Under the pieces are notes generated by a model. That model saw only the letters and a list, made by a program, of their open reading frames with translations, was not told the DNA's origin and did not search any database. From Sandarakinorhabdus sp. (GTDB taxonomy: Bacteria; Pseudomonadota; Alphaproteobacteria; Sphingomonadales; Sphingomonadaceae), in contig JAIMJL010000014.1 in NCBI GenBank assembly GCA_020693225.1, forward strand, positions 1 through 43,004: a stretch of 43,004 nucleotides of DNA. The letters are read 5' to 3'. The number at the start of each line of letters is the position of its first letter. The stretch's first letter is position 1. The position numbers were made by a program, and so were the translations under genes. Below are positions 7,332-17,796 of the stretch, piece by piece.

Positions 7332-7886
7332 TCAGATTTCGCCGTTGACCTTCAGATAGGCAATCAGATCGGCGCGCTTTTGCGGATCGGGGATGCCGGC
7401 AAAGGCCATCTTGGTGCCCGGGATCCGGGCGCGCGGATTCTTCAGATATGTGAAGAGTTCTTCTTCCGTCCAGACGATGCCGCTGTTCTTGTTGGCATCG
7501 GAATAGCTGTAGCCCGCAACCTGGCCGGCCGTCTTGCCAATCTTGCTGTACAGCGACGGGCCAACCTTGTTTTCGCCTTCCTTCAGCGAATGGCAGGCCA
7601 TGCATTGCAGGAACACAGCCTTGCCGTTGGCGGCGTTGCCGGTGAAATCGGCAAAGTTTTCCGACGCGACAGCCGGGGTGGTGTTGCCAGCGGCAACCGG
7701 GGCATCGGCTGCGGGTGCTGCCGGAGCGGCTGCTTCCGGTGCGGGTGCAGCTGCTTCTGCCGTTACCGATGTATCGGTGGCGGGTGCTTCAGCCGCCTTG
7801 TCAGCCGAGCCGGATTGGCCACAGCCTGCAACCAGCGCGAGGGCTGCAACGCAGCCCAGGATCCGCGCGAACGAACCTTGAGTCAT
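7332..7886 (-). CDS. Lipoprotein class I c-type cytochrome
   Basis: 184 residues from ATG 7886, preceded by GGAGG 7-8 bases upstream. A short hydrophobic signal ends in a lipobox, VAGC (Cys22), so the mature protein should be anchored to a membrane. An Ala/Pro/Glu-rich flexible linker (about 30-75) precedes a compact cytochrome domain. Heme is attached at CMACH (Cys95, Cys98, His99), and PGTKMAF supplies the axial Met160, as in mitochondrial-type cytochrome c and bacterial c2. Tethered cytochromes of this kind (compare cytochrome cy) shuttle electrons between the bc1 complex and the reaction centre or oxidase. Its position at the edge of the photosynthesis block makes a link with the reaction centre attractive but unproven. 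It converges on the bch operon and diverges from the 5-oxoprolinase gene. Confidence 0.88.
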   Translation of the reverse strand: MTQGSFARILGCVAALALVAGCGQSGSADKAAEAPATDTSVTAEAAAPAPEAAAPAAPAADAPVAAGNTTPAVASENFADFTGNAANGKAVFLQCMACHSLKEGENKVGPSLYSKIGKTAGQVAGYSYSDANKNSGIVWTEEELFTYLKNPRARIPGTKMAFAGIPDPQKRADLIAYLKVNGEI

Positions 7887-8046
7887 TCTGTTCTCCTCCA
7901 CGCACGAAATCCCGTGCCGGAGGGCCTTATAGACCCTCAAACGGGCGCTGCAATATAGCGTTTTTGCAGGCCCCACTGGCATATCGTCGCGCGGCGGCCA
8001 TGGCCGTGGTTGTGCCGCAGGTTCTTCCGCGCGATAGATTGGGACC

Positions 8047-11000
8047 ATGCAGGGCGACGACGCGCAAGTGCGGGAATATTGGATCGATCGCGGTGGCACC
8101 TTCACCGACATCATATGCCTGCACGCCGACGGCAGTATCCGCACCGCCAAGCTGCTGAGCCATGATCCGGGGCGCGCGGAAGATGCCGCCGTTGCCGGGA
8201 TTCGCCTGCTGCATGGCGATTCGGACGCGCCGATCCTGGTGAAGATGGGCACCACGGTTGCCACCAATGCGCTGCTGGAGCGCCGCGGCGCGCGGGTGCT
8301 GCTGGCAATCACCCGCGGCTTTCGCGATGCGCTGACGATCGGATACCAGGCGCGGCCGGACATTTTCGCGCGGCAGATCGTGCTGCCGGACCAGCTGGCC
8401 GAGCAGGTGATGGAAATCGACGAGCGGGTTGCCGCCGATGGCAGCATCCTGACCGCCTTCGATCCGGCGACCGCGCGCGACAGCTTGCGCGCGGCATATG
8501 ATTCCGGAATTCGGGCGATCGCCATCTGCCTGCTGCACGGCTATCGCTTTCCGGCGCACGAGCATGCGCTTGCGGCGCTGGCGCGGGCGATCGGCTTTAC
8601 ACAGGTTTCGGTGAGCCATGAGGTTTCGCCACTGATCAAGCTGATCGGCCGGGGCGATACCACGGTGGCTGACGCTTATCTCTCGCCGATCCTTTCCACC
8701 TATGTGGCGGCGATCGAGGCGGCGCTTGGCCCGGAGGCGCGGGTGATGTTCATGCAATCCAGCGGCGGATTGACTTCGGCCGGGCAGTTTCGCGGCAAGG
8801 ATGCGGTGCTCTCTGGCCCGGCGGGCGGCATTGTCGGCATGGCGCGGACAGCAGCGCAGGCCGGGCGTCACCGGCTGATCGGCTTCGATATGGGCGGCAC
8901 CTCCACCGATGTGTCGCACATGGCCGGGCATTTCGAGCGCAGCTATGAAACCTTGGTGGCGGGCGTGCGCATCCGGGCGCCGATGCTGGACATCCACACG
9001 GTGGCGGCGGGAGGCGGCTCCATCTGCCGCTTTGCCGATGGCCGGCTGCAGGTGGGGCCGGCGTCTGCCGGGGCGCTGCCTGGCCCTGCCTGCTATCGCC
9101 GGGGCGGCCCGCCGACGCTGACCGATTGCAATGTGGTGCTGGGGAAAATCCAGCCGCAGCATTTTCCGTGCCTGTTCGGAGCGCAGGGGGATGCGCCGAT
9201 TTCGCCTGCCGCATCGCGCGCGGCCTTGCAGCCGCTGGCGGATGCGGCGGGCTATGACAGCGTTGAACGACTGGCCGAAGGGCTGGTGGAGATTGCCAAC
9301 GCGCATATGGCGCACGCCATCCGGCGCATTTCCATCCAGCGCGGGCATGACGGTGCCACCCACAGCCTGGTGGCGTTTGGCGGCGCGGGCGGTCAGCATG
9401 CCTGCCATGTGGCCGATGCGCTGGGGATCCCGGCGATCCTGATCCATCCTCAGGCCGGCTTGCTCTCGGCGCTGGGCATGGGGCTGGCGGATTTGTCGGC
9501 GACGCGCGAGCGCACTGTTGCCCTGCCCTTCGACGAGCGGCTGGATGCCGCGGCCAGCGCACTTGCGGATGCGCTTATTGGCGATGCCCGGCAGGCCCTG
9601 CTGGCGCAAGGCCTGCCGATGACCGGAGTGGTCGTGCAGCTGCGCGCGCATGTGCGCTATGCCGGTTCCGACACCGCGCTGGAATTGCCCTTTGCCGGGT
9701 CTGATGCGATGCGTGCGGCCTTTGCGCTGGCGCACCGGGCGCGCTTTGGTTTTGTTACTCCGGAAGCACCGCTGGTGCTGGAGATGCTGAGCGCCGAGGC
9801 GATCGGCACGCCGCCCGGCGCACATTGGCAGCCGGCACAGCTGGCAGCGCAGAAGGGTGCGCCGGTGCCGGTTGAAACGGTGACCGCCTATCTGGCCGGA
9901 GCGAGGGTGCCGACGCCGGTGTTCCGGCGCGAGACGCTGGGCGCCGGGGCGCAGATCGCCGGTCCGGCGATCATCGCCGATGCCAGCGCCACCACGGTGG
10001 TCGAGCCGGGCTGGGCGGCGCGGGTGGATGCTGTCGGCAATCTGCTGCTGCGCCGCGTGCGCCCGCACTCGGTGCAGCGGGCGGCCGGAGCGCAGGTCGA
10101 TCCGGTGCGGCTGGAGCTGTTCAACGCCTTGTTCATGGGGGTTGCCACCGAAATGGGGCTGGCGCTGCAATTGAGCGCGCGTTCGGTGAACATGAAGGAA
10201 CGGCTGGATTTTTCCTGCGCGCTGTTTGACGCAGACGGCGGCCTGGTGGCCAATGCGCCGCATATCCCGGTGCATCTGGGATCGATGGGAGACAGCATCA
10301 AGACGGTGATCGCCGCCCGCATGGCAGACGGGCGCGGCATGCTTGATGGCGATGTGTATGTGTTGAATGCGCCGTGGAGCGGTGGCACGCATTTGCCCGA
10401 TATCACGGTGATCAAGCCGGTGTTTCTGGATGGCGAGGGGGCGCCGGCCTTCTTTGTGGCAGCGCGCGGCCACCATGCCGATGTGGGCGGCATCACGCCC
10501 GGATCGATGCCGCCGAACAGCCGCAACATTGCCGAGGAAGGCGTGCTGCTGGACAATGTGCTGCTGGTGGATGCGGGGCGGTTTCTGGAAGCGGATATCC
10601 GCGCCCGGCTGGCGCAGGGGCCGCATCCGGCGCGCAATATCGATCAGAATATCGGCGATCTGGTGGCGCAGATTGCGGCCTGCCAGCGTGGCGCCGATGC
10701 GCTGGGAGAGGCTGCCGCCGCGCATGGGCGCGATACGCTTGCGGCCTATATGCAGCATGTGCAGGACAATGCCGCCGAGGCGGTTGCGCGGCTGATCCCC
10801 ACGCTGAAAGGCGGCGCTTTCACCTGCGAGATGGACGATGGCGCGCGCATCGAGGTGGCGATCATGGTGGACCGGGAGGCGCGCCGCCTGACGGTGGATT
10901 TCAGCGGCAGCAGCGCGCAGCAGGCGAGCAATTTCAATGCGCCGGCGTCGGTGTGTCGTGCGGCCCTGCTGTATGTGTTGCGGACGCTGGTGGACAGCCC

Positions 11001-11637
11001 GATCCCGCTGAACGACGGTTGCCTGCGGGCTGTTACCCTAAACATCCCGACGCCTTCGATGCTGGCACCGCAGCCGCCGGCCGCGGTGGTGGCCGGGAAT
11101 GTGGAAACCAGCCAGGCCATTGCCGATGCGCTTTATGGGGCATTCGGCGCGATGGCGGCGGCGCAGGGCACGATGAACAATCTGACCTTCGGCAACGCGA
11201 CGCACCAATATTATGAGACCATCGGCGGCGGATCGGGCGCCGGGCCGGGGTTTGCCGGGACTTCGGCGGTGCAGACGCACATGACCAACAGCCGGCTGAC
11301 CGATCCGGAAATCCTGGAAACGCGCTTTCCGGTGCTGCTGGAGAGTTTTGCGATCCGGCGCGGTAGCGGCGGCGCGGGGGAATGGCGCGGCGGCGACGGC
11401 ACCGAGCGAATCCTTATGTTTCGCGAGCCGATGTCGGTGTCCATCCTTTCCAACCGCCGCCGGGTGCCGCCGTTTGGCCTGGCCGGGGGCGGCAGCGGCG
11501 CTTTGGGGGAGAATGATATCCTGCGCGCCGACGGCACGGTGGAGCGACTGGGCGCGACCGCAACCGCCGACATGCAGCCGGGCGATGGCATCCGCATCCG
11601 CACCCCCGGCGGTGGCGGCTATGGCAGGGCGGGCTGA
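8047..11637 (+). CDS. oplAH: 5-oxoprolinase (HyuA-HyuB fusion type)
   Basis: 1196 residues; ATP-dependent cleavage of 5-oxo-L-proline to glutamate is the expected reaction. The N-terminal half is HyuA-like: [13 protein letters not shown] (about 11-23), [15 protein letters not shown], the actin-fold phosphate motif [11 protein letters not shown] (about 257-267) and [13 protein letters not shown] (about 280-292). The C-terminal half from about residue 683 is HyuB-like: [25 protein letters not shown], and a closing RTPGGGGYG. The undivided architecture, the length near 1200 and the [10 protein letters not shown] start favour 5-oxoprolinase over split hydantoinase or acetone carboxylase subunits. 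No neighbouring gene suggests the substrate. The ribosome site is weak (GGGA close to the ATG). Its last 19 bases overlap, tail to tail, the end of the glycogen operon. Confidence 0.85.
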   Translation: MQGDDAQVREYWIDRGGTFTDIICLHADGSIRTAKLLSHDPGRAEDAAVAGIRLLHGDSDAPILVKMGTTVATNALLERRGARVLLAITRGFRDALTIGYQARPDIFARQIVLPDQLAEQVMEIDERVAADGSILTAFDPATARDSLRAAYDSGIRAIAICLLHGYRFPAHEHALAALARAIGFTQVSVSHEVSPLIKLIGRGDTTVADAYLSPILSTYVAAIEAALGPEARVMFMQSSGGLTSAGQFRGKDAVLSGPAGGIVGMARTAAQAGRHRLIGFDMGGTSTDVSHMAGHFERSYETLVAGVRIRAPMLDIHTVAAGGGSICRFADGRLQVGPASAGALPGPACYRRGGPPTLTDCNVVLGKIQPQHFPCLFGAQGDAPISPAASRAALQPLADAAGYDSVERLAEGLVEIANAHMAHAIRRISIQRGHDGATHSLVAFGGAGGQHACHVADALGIPAILIHPQAGLLSALGMGLADLSATRERTVALPFDERLDAAASALADALIGDARQALLAQGLPMTGVVVQLRAHVRYAGSDTALELPFAGSDAMRAAFALAHRARFGFVTPEAPLVLEMLSAEAIGTPPGAHWQPAQLAAQKGAPVPVETVTAYLAGARVPTPVFRRETLGAGAQIAGPAIIADASATTVVEPGWAARVDAVGNLLLRRVRPHSVQRAAGAQVDPVRLELFNALFMGVATEMGLALQLSARSVNMKERLDFSCALFDADGGLVANAPHIPVHLGSMGDSIKTVIAARMADGRGMLDGDVYVLNAPWSGGTHLPDITVIKPVFLDGEGAPAFFVAARGHHADVGGITPGSMPPNSRNIAEEGVLLDNVLLVDAGRFLEADIRARLAQGPHPARNIDQNIGDLVAQIAACQRGADALGEAAAAHGRDTLAAYMQHVQDNAAEAVARLIPTLKGGAFTCEMDDGARIEVAIMVDREARRLTVDFSGSSAQQASNFNAPASVCRAALLYVLRTLVDSPIPLNDGCLRAVTLNIPTPSMLAPQPPAAVVAGNVETSQAIADALYGAFGAMAAAQGTMNNLTFGNATHQYYETIGGGSGAGPGFAGTSAVQTHMTNSRLTDPEILETRFPVLLESFAIRRGSGGAGEWRGGDGTERILMFREPMSVSILSNRRRVPPFGLAGGGSGALGENDILRADGTVERLGATATADMQPGDGIRIRTPGGGGYGRAG

Positions 11638-13238
11638 GCGGCGAGGATGGCAAAGCCGAGCGGCGGAAGCAGCAGTGCATCCGCCGTTTGCACGGCTGCA
11701 TGTGAAGTGTGCAGCATTTCGGCCGGCGGGATGGAAACCGTGCAGGCGGCGCGGCCCATATTGAACAGGCACAGGATCGCGCCGTTTCCGCGCGTGAAGG
11801 CAAGGCAATCTGCGGGCGCATCCAGGAAAGCGATGTCGCCGGTTCGCAAGGCGATGGTCTTTTGCCGCAAGGCGAGCGCCGCGCGACAGGCGTGCAGCAC
11901 GGACGCTTCGACGGTCTCCTGCGCATCCACGGCCCGTGCGCGATGCGCTTCCGGCACCGGCAGCCAGGGCCTGCCTTGGGAGAAGCCGGCGTTTGTGGCC
12001 TGTGCCTCCCCATGTGCTTCCCAGGGCATCGGCGTGCGGGCGCCATCGCGGCCCTTGAAGGCGGGCCAGAAACGGATGCCATAGGGATCGCGCAGATCCT
12101 CGAACGCCAGCTCTGCCTCCGGCAGGCCCAGTTCATCGCCCTGATACAGGCAGATGGCTCCGGGCAAGGCTGCCAGCAGCGCGATGGCGAGCTTGGCCAA
12201 CGCATCAGGCGGATCGTCCGGCATGCCCCAGCGCGACACGTGCCGCATCACATCATGGTTGGAAAAGGCCCAGCAAACCTTGCCGCCGGTTGCCGCCTCG
12301 CCGAACGCGGCAAACACCTTGCGGATGTGCGGAGACGAAAATTGCGGGCCGAACAGGTCGAAGGTGTAGCAGGCGTGCAGCCGAGCATTTCCCAAGGTGT
12401 AGTGCCGCACCGTGTCCGGCGAGCGGTCGCCGTCGCCGACTTCACCGATCGCGATGCGGCCGGGGTAGCGTTCCAGCAGCGCCCGCACCCTTTGCAGAAA
12501 GCCCACCACCTCGGGCCGGGATTTGTCGAAGCGATGGTCTTGCAAGCCATAGGGGTTGGTTTCGGGAACATCGGCGGCACCGGTTGGCGCGATGGCCGGA
12601 TTGTTGCGCAGCATGGCATCGTGAAACATGTGATTGACCGCATCCAGCCGGAAGCCGTCTACCCCCTTGTCCAGCCAGAAGCGCATGACATCGAGCATGG
12701 CATCCTGCACGGCGGGGCAGTGAAAATTGAGCTGCGGCTGCTGGCGCAGGAAGCTGTGCATATAATATTGCCGGCGCACGCCGTCCCATTCCCAGGCCGG
12801 GCCGCCGAACACCGAAAGCCAGTTGTTCGGCGCGGTGCCATCGGGCTTCGGATCGGCCCAGACATACCAGTCGGCGCGGGCGTTGCTGCGGCTGGCCCGG
12901 CTTTCGATGAACCAGGGGTGCTGGTCTGACGAGTGCGAGGTGAGTTGATCGATGAGGATTTTCAGGCCCAGCCGGTGCGCTTCGGCCAGCAGCGCCTCGA
13001 AATCCGCCATGCTGCCGAACAGCGGATCGACGGCGCAGAAATCGGCGACATCATAGCCCATGTCGGCCATCGGCGAGGCGAAGAAGGGCGAAATCCAGAC
13101 CGCATCCACCCCGAGCGAGGCGATATGCGAAAGCCGCCGGGTGATGCCGGGCAGGTCCCCCACGCCATCTGCGTCGCTGTCTTGAAAGGAGCGCGGATAG
13201 ACCTGGTAAATCACCGCACCTTGCCGCCAATCGATCAT
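11619..13238 (-). CDS. GH13 alpha-glucosidase, last gene of the glycogen operon
   Basis: 539 residues from ATG 13238, which overlaps the glgX stop by ATGA. This is a glycoside hydrolase family 13 barrel: [25 protein letters not shown] at the start has its core typical of oligo-1,6-/alpha-glucosidases. The catalytic set is intact: nucleophile Asp199 in GFRLDAVNH, acid/base Glu266 in [10 protein letters not shown], and Asp329 in FSNHDVMRH. It probably hydrolyses maltose or malto-oligosaccharides released during glycogen breakdown, in the cytoplasm, as there is no signal peptide. Trehalose synthase or oligo-1,6-glucosidase are related alternatives, and linkage specificity cannot be read from sequence alone. 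The coding region ends in a 19-base tail-to-tail overlap with the 5-oxoprolinase gene. Confidence 0.88.
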   Translation of the reverse strand: MIDWRQGAVIYQVYPRSFQDSDADGVGDLPGITRRLSHIASLGVDAVWISPFFASPMADMGYDVADFCAVDPLFGSMADFEALLAEAHRLGLKILIDQLTSHSSDQHPWFIESRASRSNARADWYVWADPKPDGTAPNNWLSVFGGPAWEWDGVRRQYYMHSFLRQQPQLNFHCPAVQDAMLDVMRFWLDKGVDGFRLDAVNHMFHDAMLRNNPAIAPTGAADVPETNPYGLQDHRFDKSRPEVVGFLQRVRALLERYPGRIAIGEVGDGDRSPDTVRHYTLGNARLHACYTFDLFGPQFSSPHIRKVFAAFGEAATGGKVCWAFSNHDVMRHVSRWGMPDDPPDALAKLAIALLAALPGAICLYQGDELGLPEAELAFEDLRDPYGIRFWPAFKGRDGARTPMPWEAHGEAQATNAGFSQGRPWLPVPEAHRARAVDAQETVEASVLHACRAALALRQKTIALRTGDIAFLDAPADCLAFTRGNGAILCLFNMGRAACTVSIPPAEMLHTSHAAVQTADALLLPPLGFAILAAQPALP

Positions 13239-15097
13239 CCTGCCTCCGAAACAACCTGCACCGAGCGGGCGGCCACGCTGTGGCGGCGGCCATCGGGGCA
13301 GACAAAATCCACCCCATGCCGAAGCCGGTTGAAGGCGATGGCCAGCGGCTCGAAACCTTCTGGATGCAGGTGCATCAGCATCGCATCTGCCTGCTGCCAA
13401 TCCTGCGGCGCGAGCGGCATGCCATCGGGCGCCAGCCAGCTGACATCGCTTTCGGCCAGGAATTGCGTTCCGCCCAGTGCGCCCTGTCCTGCCCGCAGGG
13501 CCGCCAGCTGCGCGACGAAATCCTCCAGTGCCGTGTCGCGCCCGGCCCAATCCAGCCAGGTCAGGCCATTGTCTTGCGCGTAGGCATTGTTGTTGCCGCG
13601 CTGGCTGCGCCCGAACTCGTCTCCGGCGGTGAGCAACAGGGTGCCGCGCGAGGCAAACAGCGTGGCCAGCAGGGCGCGCACATCGCGGCCACGCGCGGCT
13701 TGCACGGCGGGATCGTCGCTCGCCCCTTCCACGCCATTGTTCCACGATAGATTCTCGCCGTGCCCGTCGCGATTCTGCTCGCCGTTGGCGAGATTGTGCC
13801 GCTGTTCGTGCGCCACCAGATCGGCGAGCGTGAAGCCATCGTGCGCAGCGAGGAAATTGACCGTGCGGCTGTGCGCGCCCGCAAACAGGTCTGACGATCC
13901 GGCCAGCCGGGTGGCAAGCGGGCCCATCGCCCCGGCATCGCCGCGCCAGAAGCGCCGCACATCATCACGATAGCGATCGTTCCACTCCAGCCAGTTTTCC
14001 GGAAACTGCCCCAGCCGATAGCCGCCCGGGCCGATGTCCCACGGCTCGGCAATCATCACCCGGTCTGCCAGCCAAGGATCGGCTGCCAGCTCGCGCAGCA
14101 ATGCGGACTGCGGATCGAAGCCTGCGACCGTCCGCCCCAGAATGGGCGCCAGATCGAAGCGGAACCCGTCTACTCCGGCGGCCTGCACGAAATGGCGCAA
14201 ACTGTCGCGGATCATCTGGCGCACCATCGGATGATCGCAGGCGATGGTGTTGCCGCAGCCGCTGTCGTTGACCAGCGCGCCGTCGGCGTGCCGATAGATG
14301 TGCCGCGCCGCCAGCCCGCGCAGCGAAAGCGTTGGGCCGAGCGCGTCGCTTTCGCCGCTGTGATTGAAAACCACATCGAGAATCACCCCGATGCCGGCTG
14401 CGTGCAGCGCCTGCACCGCCGCGCGCAGATCCGCGATCCCGCCCGGCGCGAGGCGCGGATCGAGCGCCATGAAGGTGACCGGGTTATAGCCCCAGCCATT
14501 GTGCAACCCGAGCGGGACCAGATGCCGCTCATCGATCCAGGCGACGATCGGCATCAGCTCGACGGCGCTCACCCGCAGCTTCTGCAGGTGCGCGATCACC
14601 GCAGGCTGGGCCAGCGCCCGCAAGGTGCCGCGCAGCGGCGGGGGCACATCCGGATGCTGCGTCGTGAAGGCCTTGACCGGCAGTTCGTAGATCAGGCCGC
14701 CGGGGCGAAACCGAGGCGCTGCGCGCGCCGGGGGATCGGGCAAATCCACCACCACGGAGCGCGGCACGAGATCGGCGGTATCGACGCCGAAGGTCGCGAG
14801 CCGGGAATCCATGGCATAGGCGCGATCGATGGCCAGCGCATAGGGATCGACCAGCAGCTTGGCCGGATCGAACCACAGCCCTTGGTCTGGCGCGTAGCAG
14901 CCGTGGGCGCGGAAGCCATAGTGCGCGCCCGGCCCGACACCATCGGCAAAGCCGCGATGCACGCCGTCTGTGCCCTTTTGCAGCGAAAGCCGCTGTTCGG
15001 TTGGCGCGAGCAGCGCCAGCTCCACCCGATCGGCATCGGGCGCCCAGACGGCGAATTCGGTGCCCCCGGCCTTGGGCACCGCCCCGAATTGGTTCAC
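13235..15097 (-). CDS. glgX: Glycogen debranching enzyme GlgX
   Basis: Isoamylase-type GH13 enzyme that hydrolyses alpha-1,6 branches left after phosphorylase action. 620 residues. An N-terminal CBM48-like domain (GGTEFAVWAPDADRVELALL) precedes the barrel. Catalytic residues are Asp315 (VDGFRFDLA), Glu351 (MIAEPWD) and Asp420 (FLAAHDGFTLADLV). The motif HNLANGEQNRDGHGENLSWN (about 430-449) is characteristic of GlgX. The start is GTG 15097, overlapping the glgA stop as GTGA; the next gene starts by ATGA overlap. GlgX is usually 650-700 residues, so this one is slightly short but complete in motifs. TreX-like specificity is a possible alternative. Confidence 0.92.
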   Translation of the reverse strand: MNQFGAVPKAGGTEFAVWAPDADRVELALLAPTEQRLSLQKGTDGVHRGFADGVGPGAHYGFRAHGCYAPDQGLWFDPAKLLVDPYALAIDRAYAMDSRLATFGVDTADLVPRSVVVDLPDPPARAAPRFRPGGLIYELPVKAFTTQHPDVPPPLRGTLRALAQPAVIAHLQKLRVSAVELMPIVAWIDERHLVPLGLHNGWGYNPVTFMALDPRLAPGGIADLRAAVQALHAAGIGVILDVVFNHSGESDALGPTLSLRGLAARHIYRHADGALVNDSGCGNTIACDHPMVRQMIRDSLRHFVQAAGVDGFRFDLAPILGRTVAGFDPQSALLRELAADPWLADRVMIAEPWDIGPGGYRLGQFPENWLEWNDRYRDDVRRFWRGDAGAMGPLATRLAGSSDLFAGAHSRTVNFLAAHDGFTLADLVAHEQRHNLANGEQNRDGHGENLSWNNGVEGASDDPAVQAARGRDVRALLATLFASRGTLLLTAGDEFGRSQRGNNNAYAQDNGLTWLDWAGRDTALEDFVAQLAALRAGQGALGGTQFLAESDVSWLAPDGMPLAPQDWQQADAMLMHLHPEGFEPLAIAFNRLRHGVDFVCPDGRRHSVAARSVQVVSEAG

Positions 15098-16521
15098 CCG
15101 CGCGCCGCCAGAACGCTGCGATAGAGGGCGGCATAGCGCGCGGCGCTGCGCCCCCAGGAGAAATCGGCCCGCATTCCGGCGCGCTGCATGGCGCGCCAGG
15201 AGTCGGCATCGGCATGGAGATCAACCGCCCGTTGCAGCACGGCGCGCAGGCTTTGCGCATTGACCAGATCGAACAGCAGCCCGGTTGCCACGCCGGCGGC
15301 CACGGCCGCCTCGTTGGCATCGATCACCGTGTCGGCCAGCCCGCCCGTGCGTGCAACCACCGGCACGCAGCCATAGCGCAGGCCGTACATTTGCGTCAGC
15401 CCGCACGGCTCGGTGCGCGAGGGCACGAGAATGGCATCGGCGCCGGCCTGCAGCTGGTGCGACACCGCTTCGTCATAGCCGATGCGCACACCAATCCGGC
15501 CGGGGTGGCGGGCGGCGGCGGCGAGCATCGCGCCCTCTATCGCGCGGTCTCCCGAGCCCAGCAACGCCAGCCGCCCGCCCATGGCCACCAGCGCGTCCAG
15601 AGCGTCTACCAGGAGGTCCATGCCCTTTTGCCAGGTGAGGCGGCTGACCACGCAAAAGATCGGCCCTTCGCCCGGCTGCAGCGCAAACAGCTGCTCCACT
15701 GCCCGCTTGTTGCGCGCGCGGGCCGCCAGCTTGCCTGCCGAAAAGCGCGCGGCAATCAGCCGGTCGGTGGCCGGGTTCCATTCATCGGTGTCGATGCCGT
15801 TCAGGATGCCGTGCAATTGCCCGGCGCGTTCGTTCAGAAGCCCGTCCAGCCCCATGCCGAAGGCGGGGTCGCGGATTTCCTGCGCATAGGTGGGGCTGAC
15901 GGTGGTGATCGCATCGGCAAAGCGCAGGCCCGCCTTCAGGAAGCCGACCCCGCCATAATATTCCACGCCATCGATCCCGAACGCCTCTTGCGGCAAGCCC
16001 AGCAGCGGGAATTGCGCTGCGTCAAAGCGGCCCTGAAAGGCCAGATTGTGGATGGTGAGGATGCTCGGCACATCGGCCGGGCCGAAGCGGATATAGGCGG
16101 CCGCCAGCGCCGCCTGCCAATCGTGCAAATGCACGAGATCCGGCCGGAAGGCCTTGCGGTCACCGGTCGCGATGTCGGCGGCAACCGACGCCAGGGCGGC
16201 AAAGCGTTGCAGATTGTCGGGCCAGTCCGTGCCTGTTGCGTCCCCATAGAGCCCGCCGTCGCGGACGAACAGCGCATGGGACTCCAATACCAGCAGCCCT
16301 TCTGCCTTCAGCAGCCGCGCCGGGGCGCCGAACAGATCGGGATAGCGTTTCACAGCCTTGGCGCCGGCCACCGCCCGCAGCACCGCCGGATAGCCGGGCA
16401 GCAGGGTGACAAGCTCCACCCCCTGCGCCTTCAGCGCCGCCGGCAGCGCGCCGACCACATCTGCCAGCCCGCCGGTTTTCACCAGCGGGTGCATTTCCGA
16501 CGCGACCGCAAGCACCCGCAT
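15094..16521 (-). CDS. glgA: Glycogen synthase GlgA
   Basis: Transfers glucose from ADP-glucose to the non-reducing ends of glycogen; GT5 family, cytoplasmic. 475 residues, the standard length for bacterial GlgA. The N-terminal KTGGLADVVGALP motif (Lys15 onward) binds ADP-glucose, and the C-terminal PSRTEPCGLTQMYGLRYG and ARTGGLADTV segments form the second nucleotide-sugar contact. It starts three bases after the glgC stop and overlaps glgX by GTGA, so the three genes are almost certainly co-translated. No anomalies are visible. Confidence 0.95.
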   Translation of the reverse strand: MRVLAVASEMHPLVKTGGLADVVGALPAALKAQGVELVTLLPGYPAVLRAVAGAKAVKRYPDLFGAPARLLKAEGLLVLESHALFVRDGGLYGDATGTDWPDNLQRFAALASVAADIATGDRKAFRPDLVHLHDWQAALAAAYIRFGPADVPSILTIHNLAFQGRFDAAQFPLLGLPQEAFGIDGVEYYGGVGFLKAGLRFADAITTVSPTYAQEIRDPAFGMGLDGLLNERAGQLHGILNGIDTDEWNPATDRLIAARFSAGKLAARARNKRAVEQLFALQPGEGPIFCVVSRLTWQKGMDLLVDALDALVAMGGRLALLGSGDRAIEGAMLAAAARHPGRIGVRIGYDEAVSHQLQAGADAILVPSRTEPCGLTQMYGLRYGCVPVVARTGGLADTVIDANEAAVAAGVATGLLFDLVNAQSLRAVLQRAVDLHADADSWRAMQRAGMRADFSWGRSAARYAALYRSVLAARG

Positions 16522-16524
16522 CGT

Positions 16525-17784
16525 TCAGAGCGCCAACCGGTCGATCATCGGCTGGGTTATCAGGCAGACACCCTTTTCCGTGCGATAGAAGCGTTGCGCA
16601 TCGGCCACCGGATCCTCGCCGACAATCAGGCCTTCGGGGATGGTGACGTGCGCATCGATCACCACCTTGTGCAGCCGGGCGTTGCGGCCGATCTCGCAAT
16701 AGGGCAGCACCACGCCTTCGGTGACGGCAGCATAGCTGTGCGCGTGCACGCCGGTGAACACCAGGCTGCGCTGGAAGGCGGCGCCGGAAATGATGCAGCC
16801 GCCCGACACCAGCGATGCCACCGCCGAGCCACGACGGTTGAACTCATTGTGCACGAATTTGGCCGGGGGGGTGACTTCGGAATAGCTCCAGAGAGGCCAG
16901 GCGCGATCATAGATGTCCAGCTTGGGGATCACGTCTGTCAGGTCGATATTGGCTTCCCAATAGGCATCCACCGTTCCCACGTCGCGCCAATAGGCTTCGT
17001 CTTCGGACTCGGCGCGGATGCAGGAATCGGAGAAGCGGTGGGCGATCGCCTTGCCGTGCTTCACGATGTGCGGGATGATGTCCTTGCCGAAATCGTGGCT
17101 GCTGTTGGCGTCAGCGGCGTCGCGCTTCAGCTCCTCGATCAGGAACCTGGTGTTGAACACATAGAGCCCCATCGAAGCGAGCGCCATGTCGGGGTTGCCG
17201 GGCATGGCCGGGGGATCCGCCGGCTTTTCCACGAAATCGACGATCCGCGCCTTGGCGTCCACATGCATCACGCCGAATTCGCGCGCCTGCATGCGCGGCA
17301 CTTCGAGACAGCCGATGGTGACATCTGCGCCGGCCTGCACATGCTGCTGCAGCATCTGCTCATAATCCATCTTGTAGACATGGTCGCCGGCCAGGATGAC
17401 CATATATTCCGGGCCATAGCCTTCGATGATGTCGATGTTCTGGAACACCGCGTCGGCGGTTCCCTGATACCAGTGATATTCGCTCACCCGCTGGCTGGCG
17501 GGGAGGATGTCGAAGCTTTCATTGCGCTCCGGGCGGAGGAAGTTCCAGCCGCGCTGAAGATGCCGGATCAGCGAGTGCGCCTTGTATTGCGTGGCCACCC
17601 CCATGCGCCGGATGCCGCTGTTGAGCGCGTTGGACAGCGCGAAATCGATGATCCGCGCCTTGCCGCCGAAATAGACTGCGGGCTTGGCGCGGCGTTCGGT
17701 CAGGTCGGCCAGCCGGCTGCCGCGCCCGCCTGCCAGCACATAGGCCATGGTATCCCGCGCGATCGGCGCACTTGGCTTTGCCAT
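16525..17784 (-). CDS. glgC: Glucose-1-phosphate adenylyltransferase GlgC
   Basis: Makes ADP-glucose from glucose-1-phosphate and ATP, the committed step of glycogen synthesis. About 419 residues. N-terminal nucleotidyltransferase domain: [21 protein letters not shown] (its start is the ATP-binding and activator region), [28 protein letters not shown] (sugar-phosphate contact) and [17 protein letters not shown]-terminal left-handed beta-helix region lies about 300-400. ATG 17784 is chosen over the adjacent in-frame GTG 17787 because a GGGGAGAG purine run lies just upstream. Enzymes of this class in alphaproteobacteria are allosterically controlled by glycolytic intermediates; that is family knowledge. 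It begins 12 bases after the glgB stop. Confidence 0.95.
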   Translation of the reverse strand: MAKPSAPIARDTMAYVLAGGRGSRLADLTERRAKPAVYFGGKARIIDFALSNALNSGIRRMGVATQYKAHSLIRHLQRGWNFLRPERNESFDILPASQRVSEYHWYQGTADAVFQNIDIIEGYGPEYMVILAGDHVYKMDYEQMLQQHVQAGADVTIGCLEVPRMQAREFGVMHVDAKARIVDFVEKPADPPAMPGNPDMALASMGLYVFNTRFLIEELKRDAADANSSHDFGKDIIPHIVKHGKAIAHRFSDSCIRAESEDEAYWRDVGTVDAYWEANIDLTDVIPKLDIYDRAWPLWSYSEVTPPAKFVHNEFNRRGSAVASLVSGGCIISGAAFQRSLVFTGVHAHSYAAVTEGVVLPYCEIGRNARLHKVVIDAHVTIPEGLIVGEDPVADAQRFYRTEKGVCLITQPMIDRLAL

Positions 17785-17796
17785 CACTCTCTCCCC

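Noticed and set aside
7927..10758. 943-codon open frame on the minus strand opposite the 5-oxoprolinase gene
   Set aside because: Low-complexity His/Gln/Arg-rich translation, no motif; the plus strand has every 5-oxoprolinase hallmark.
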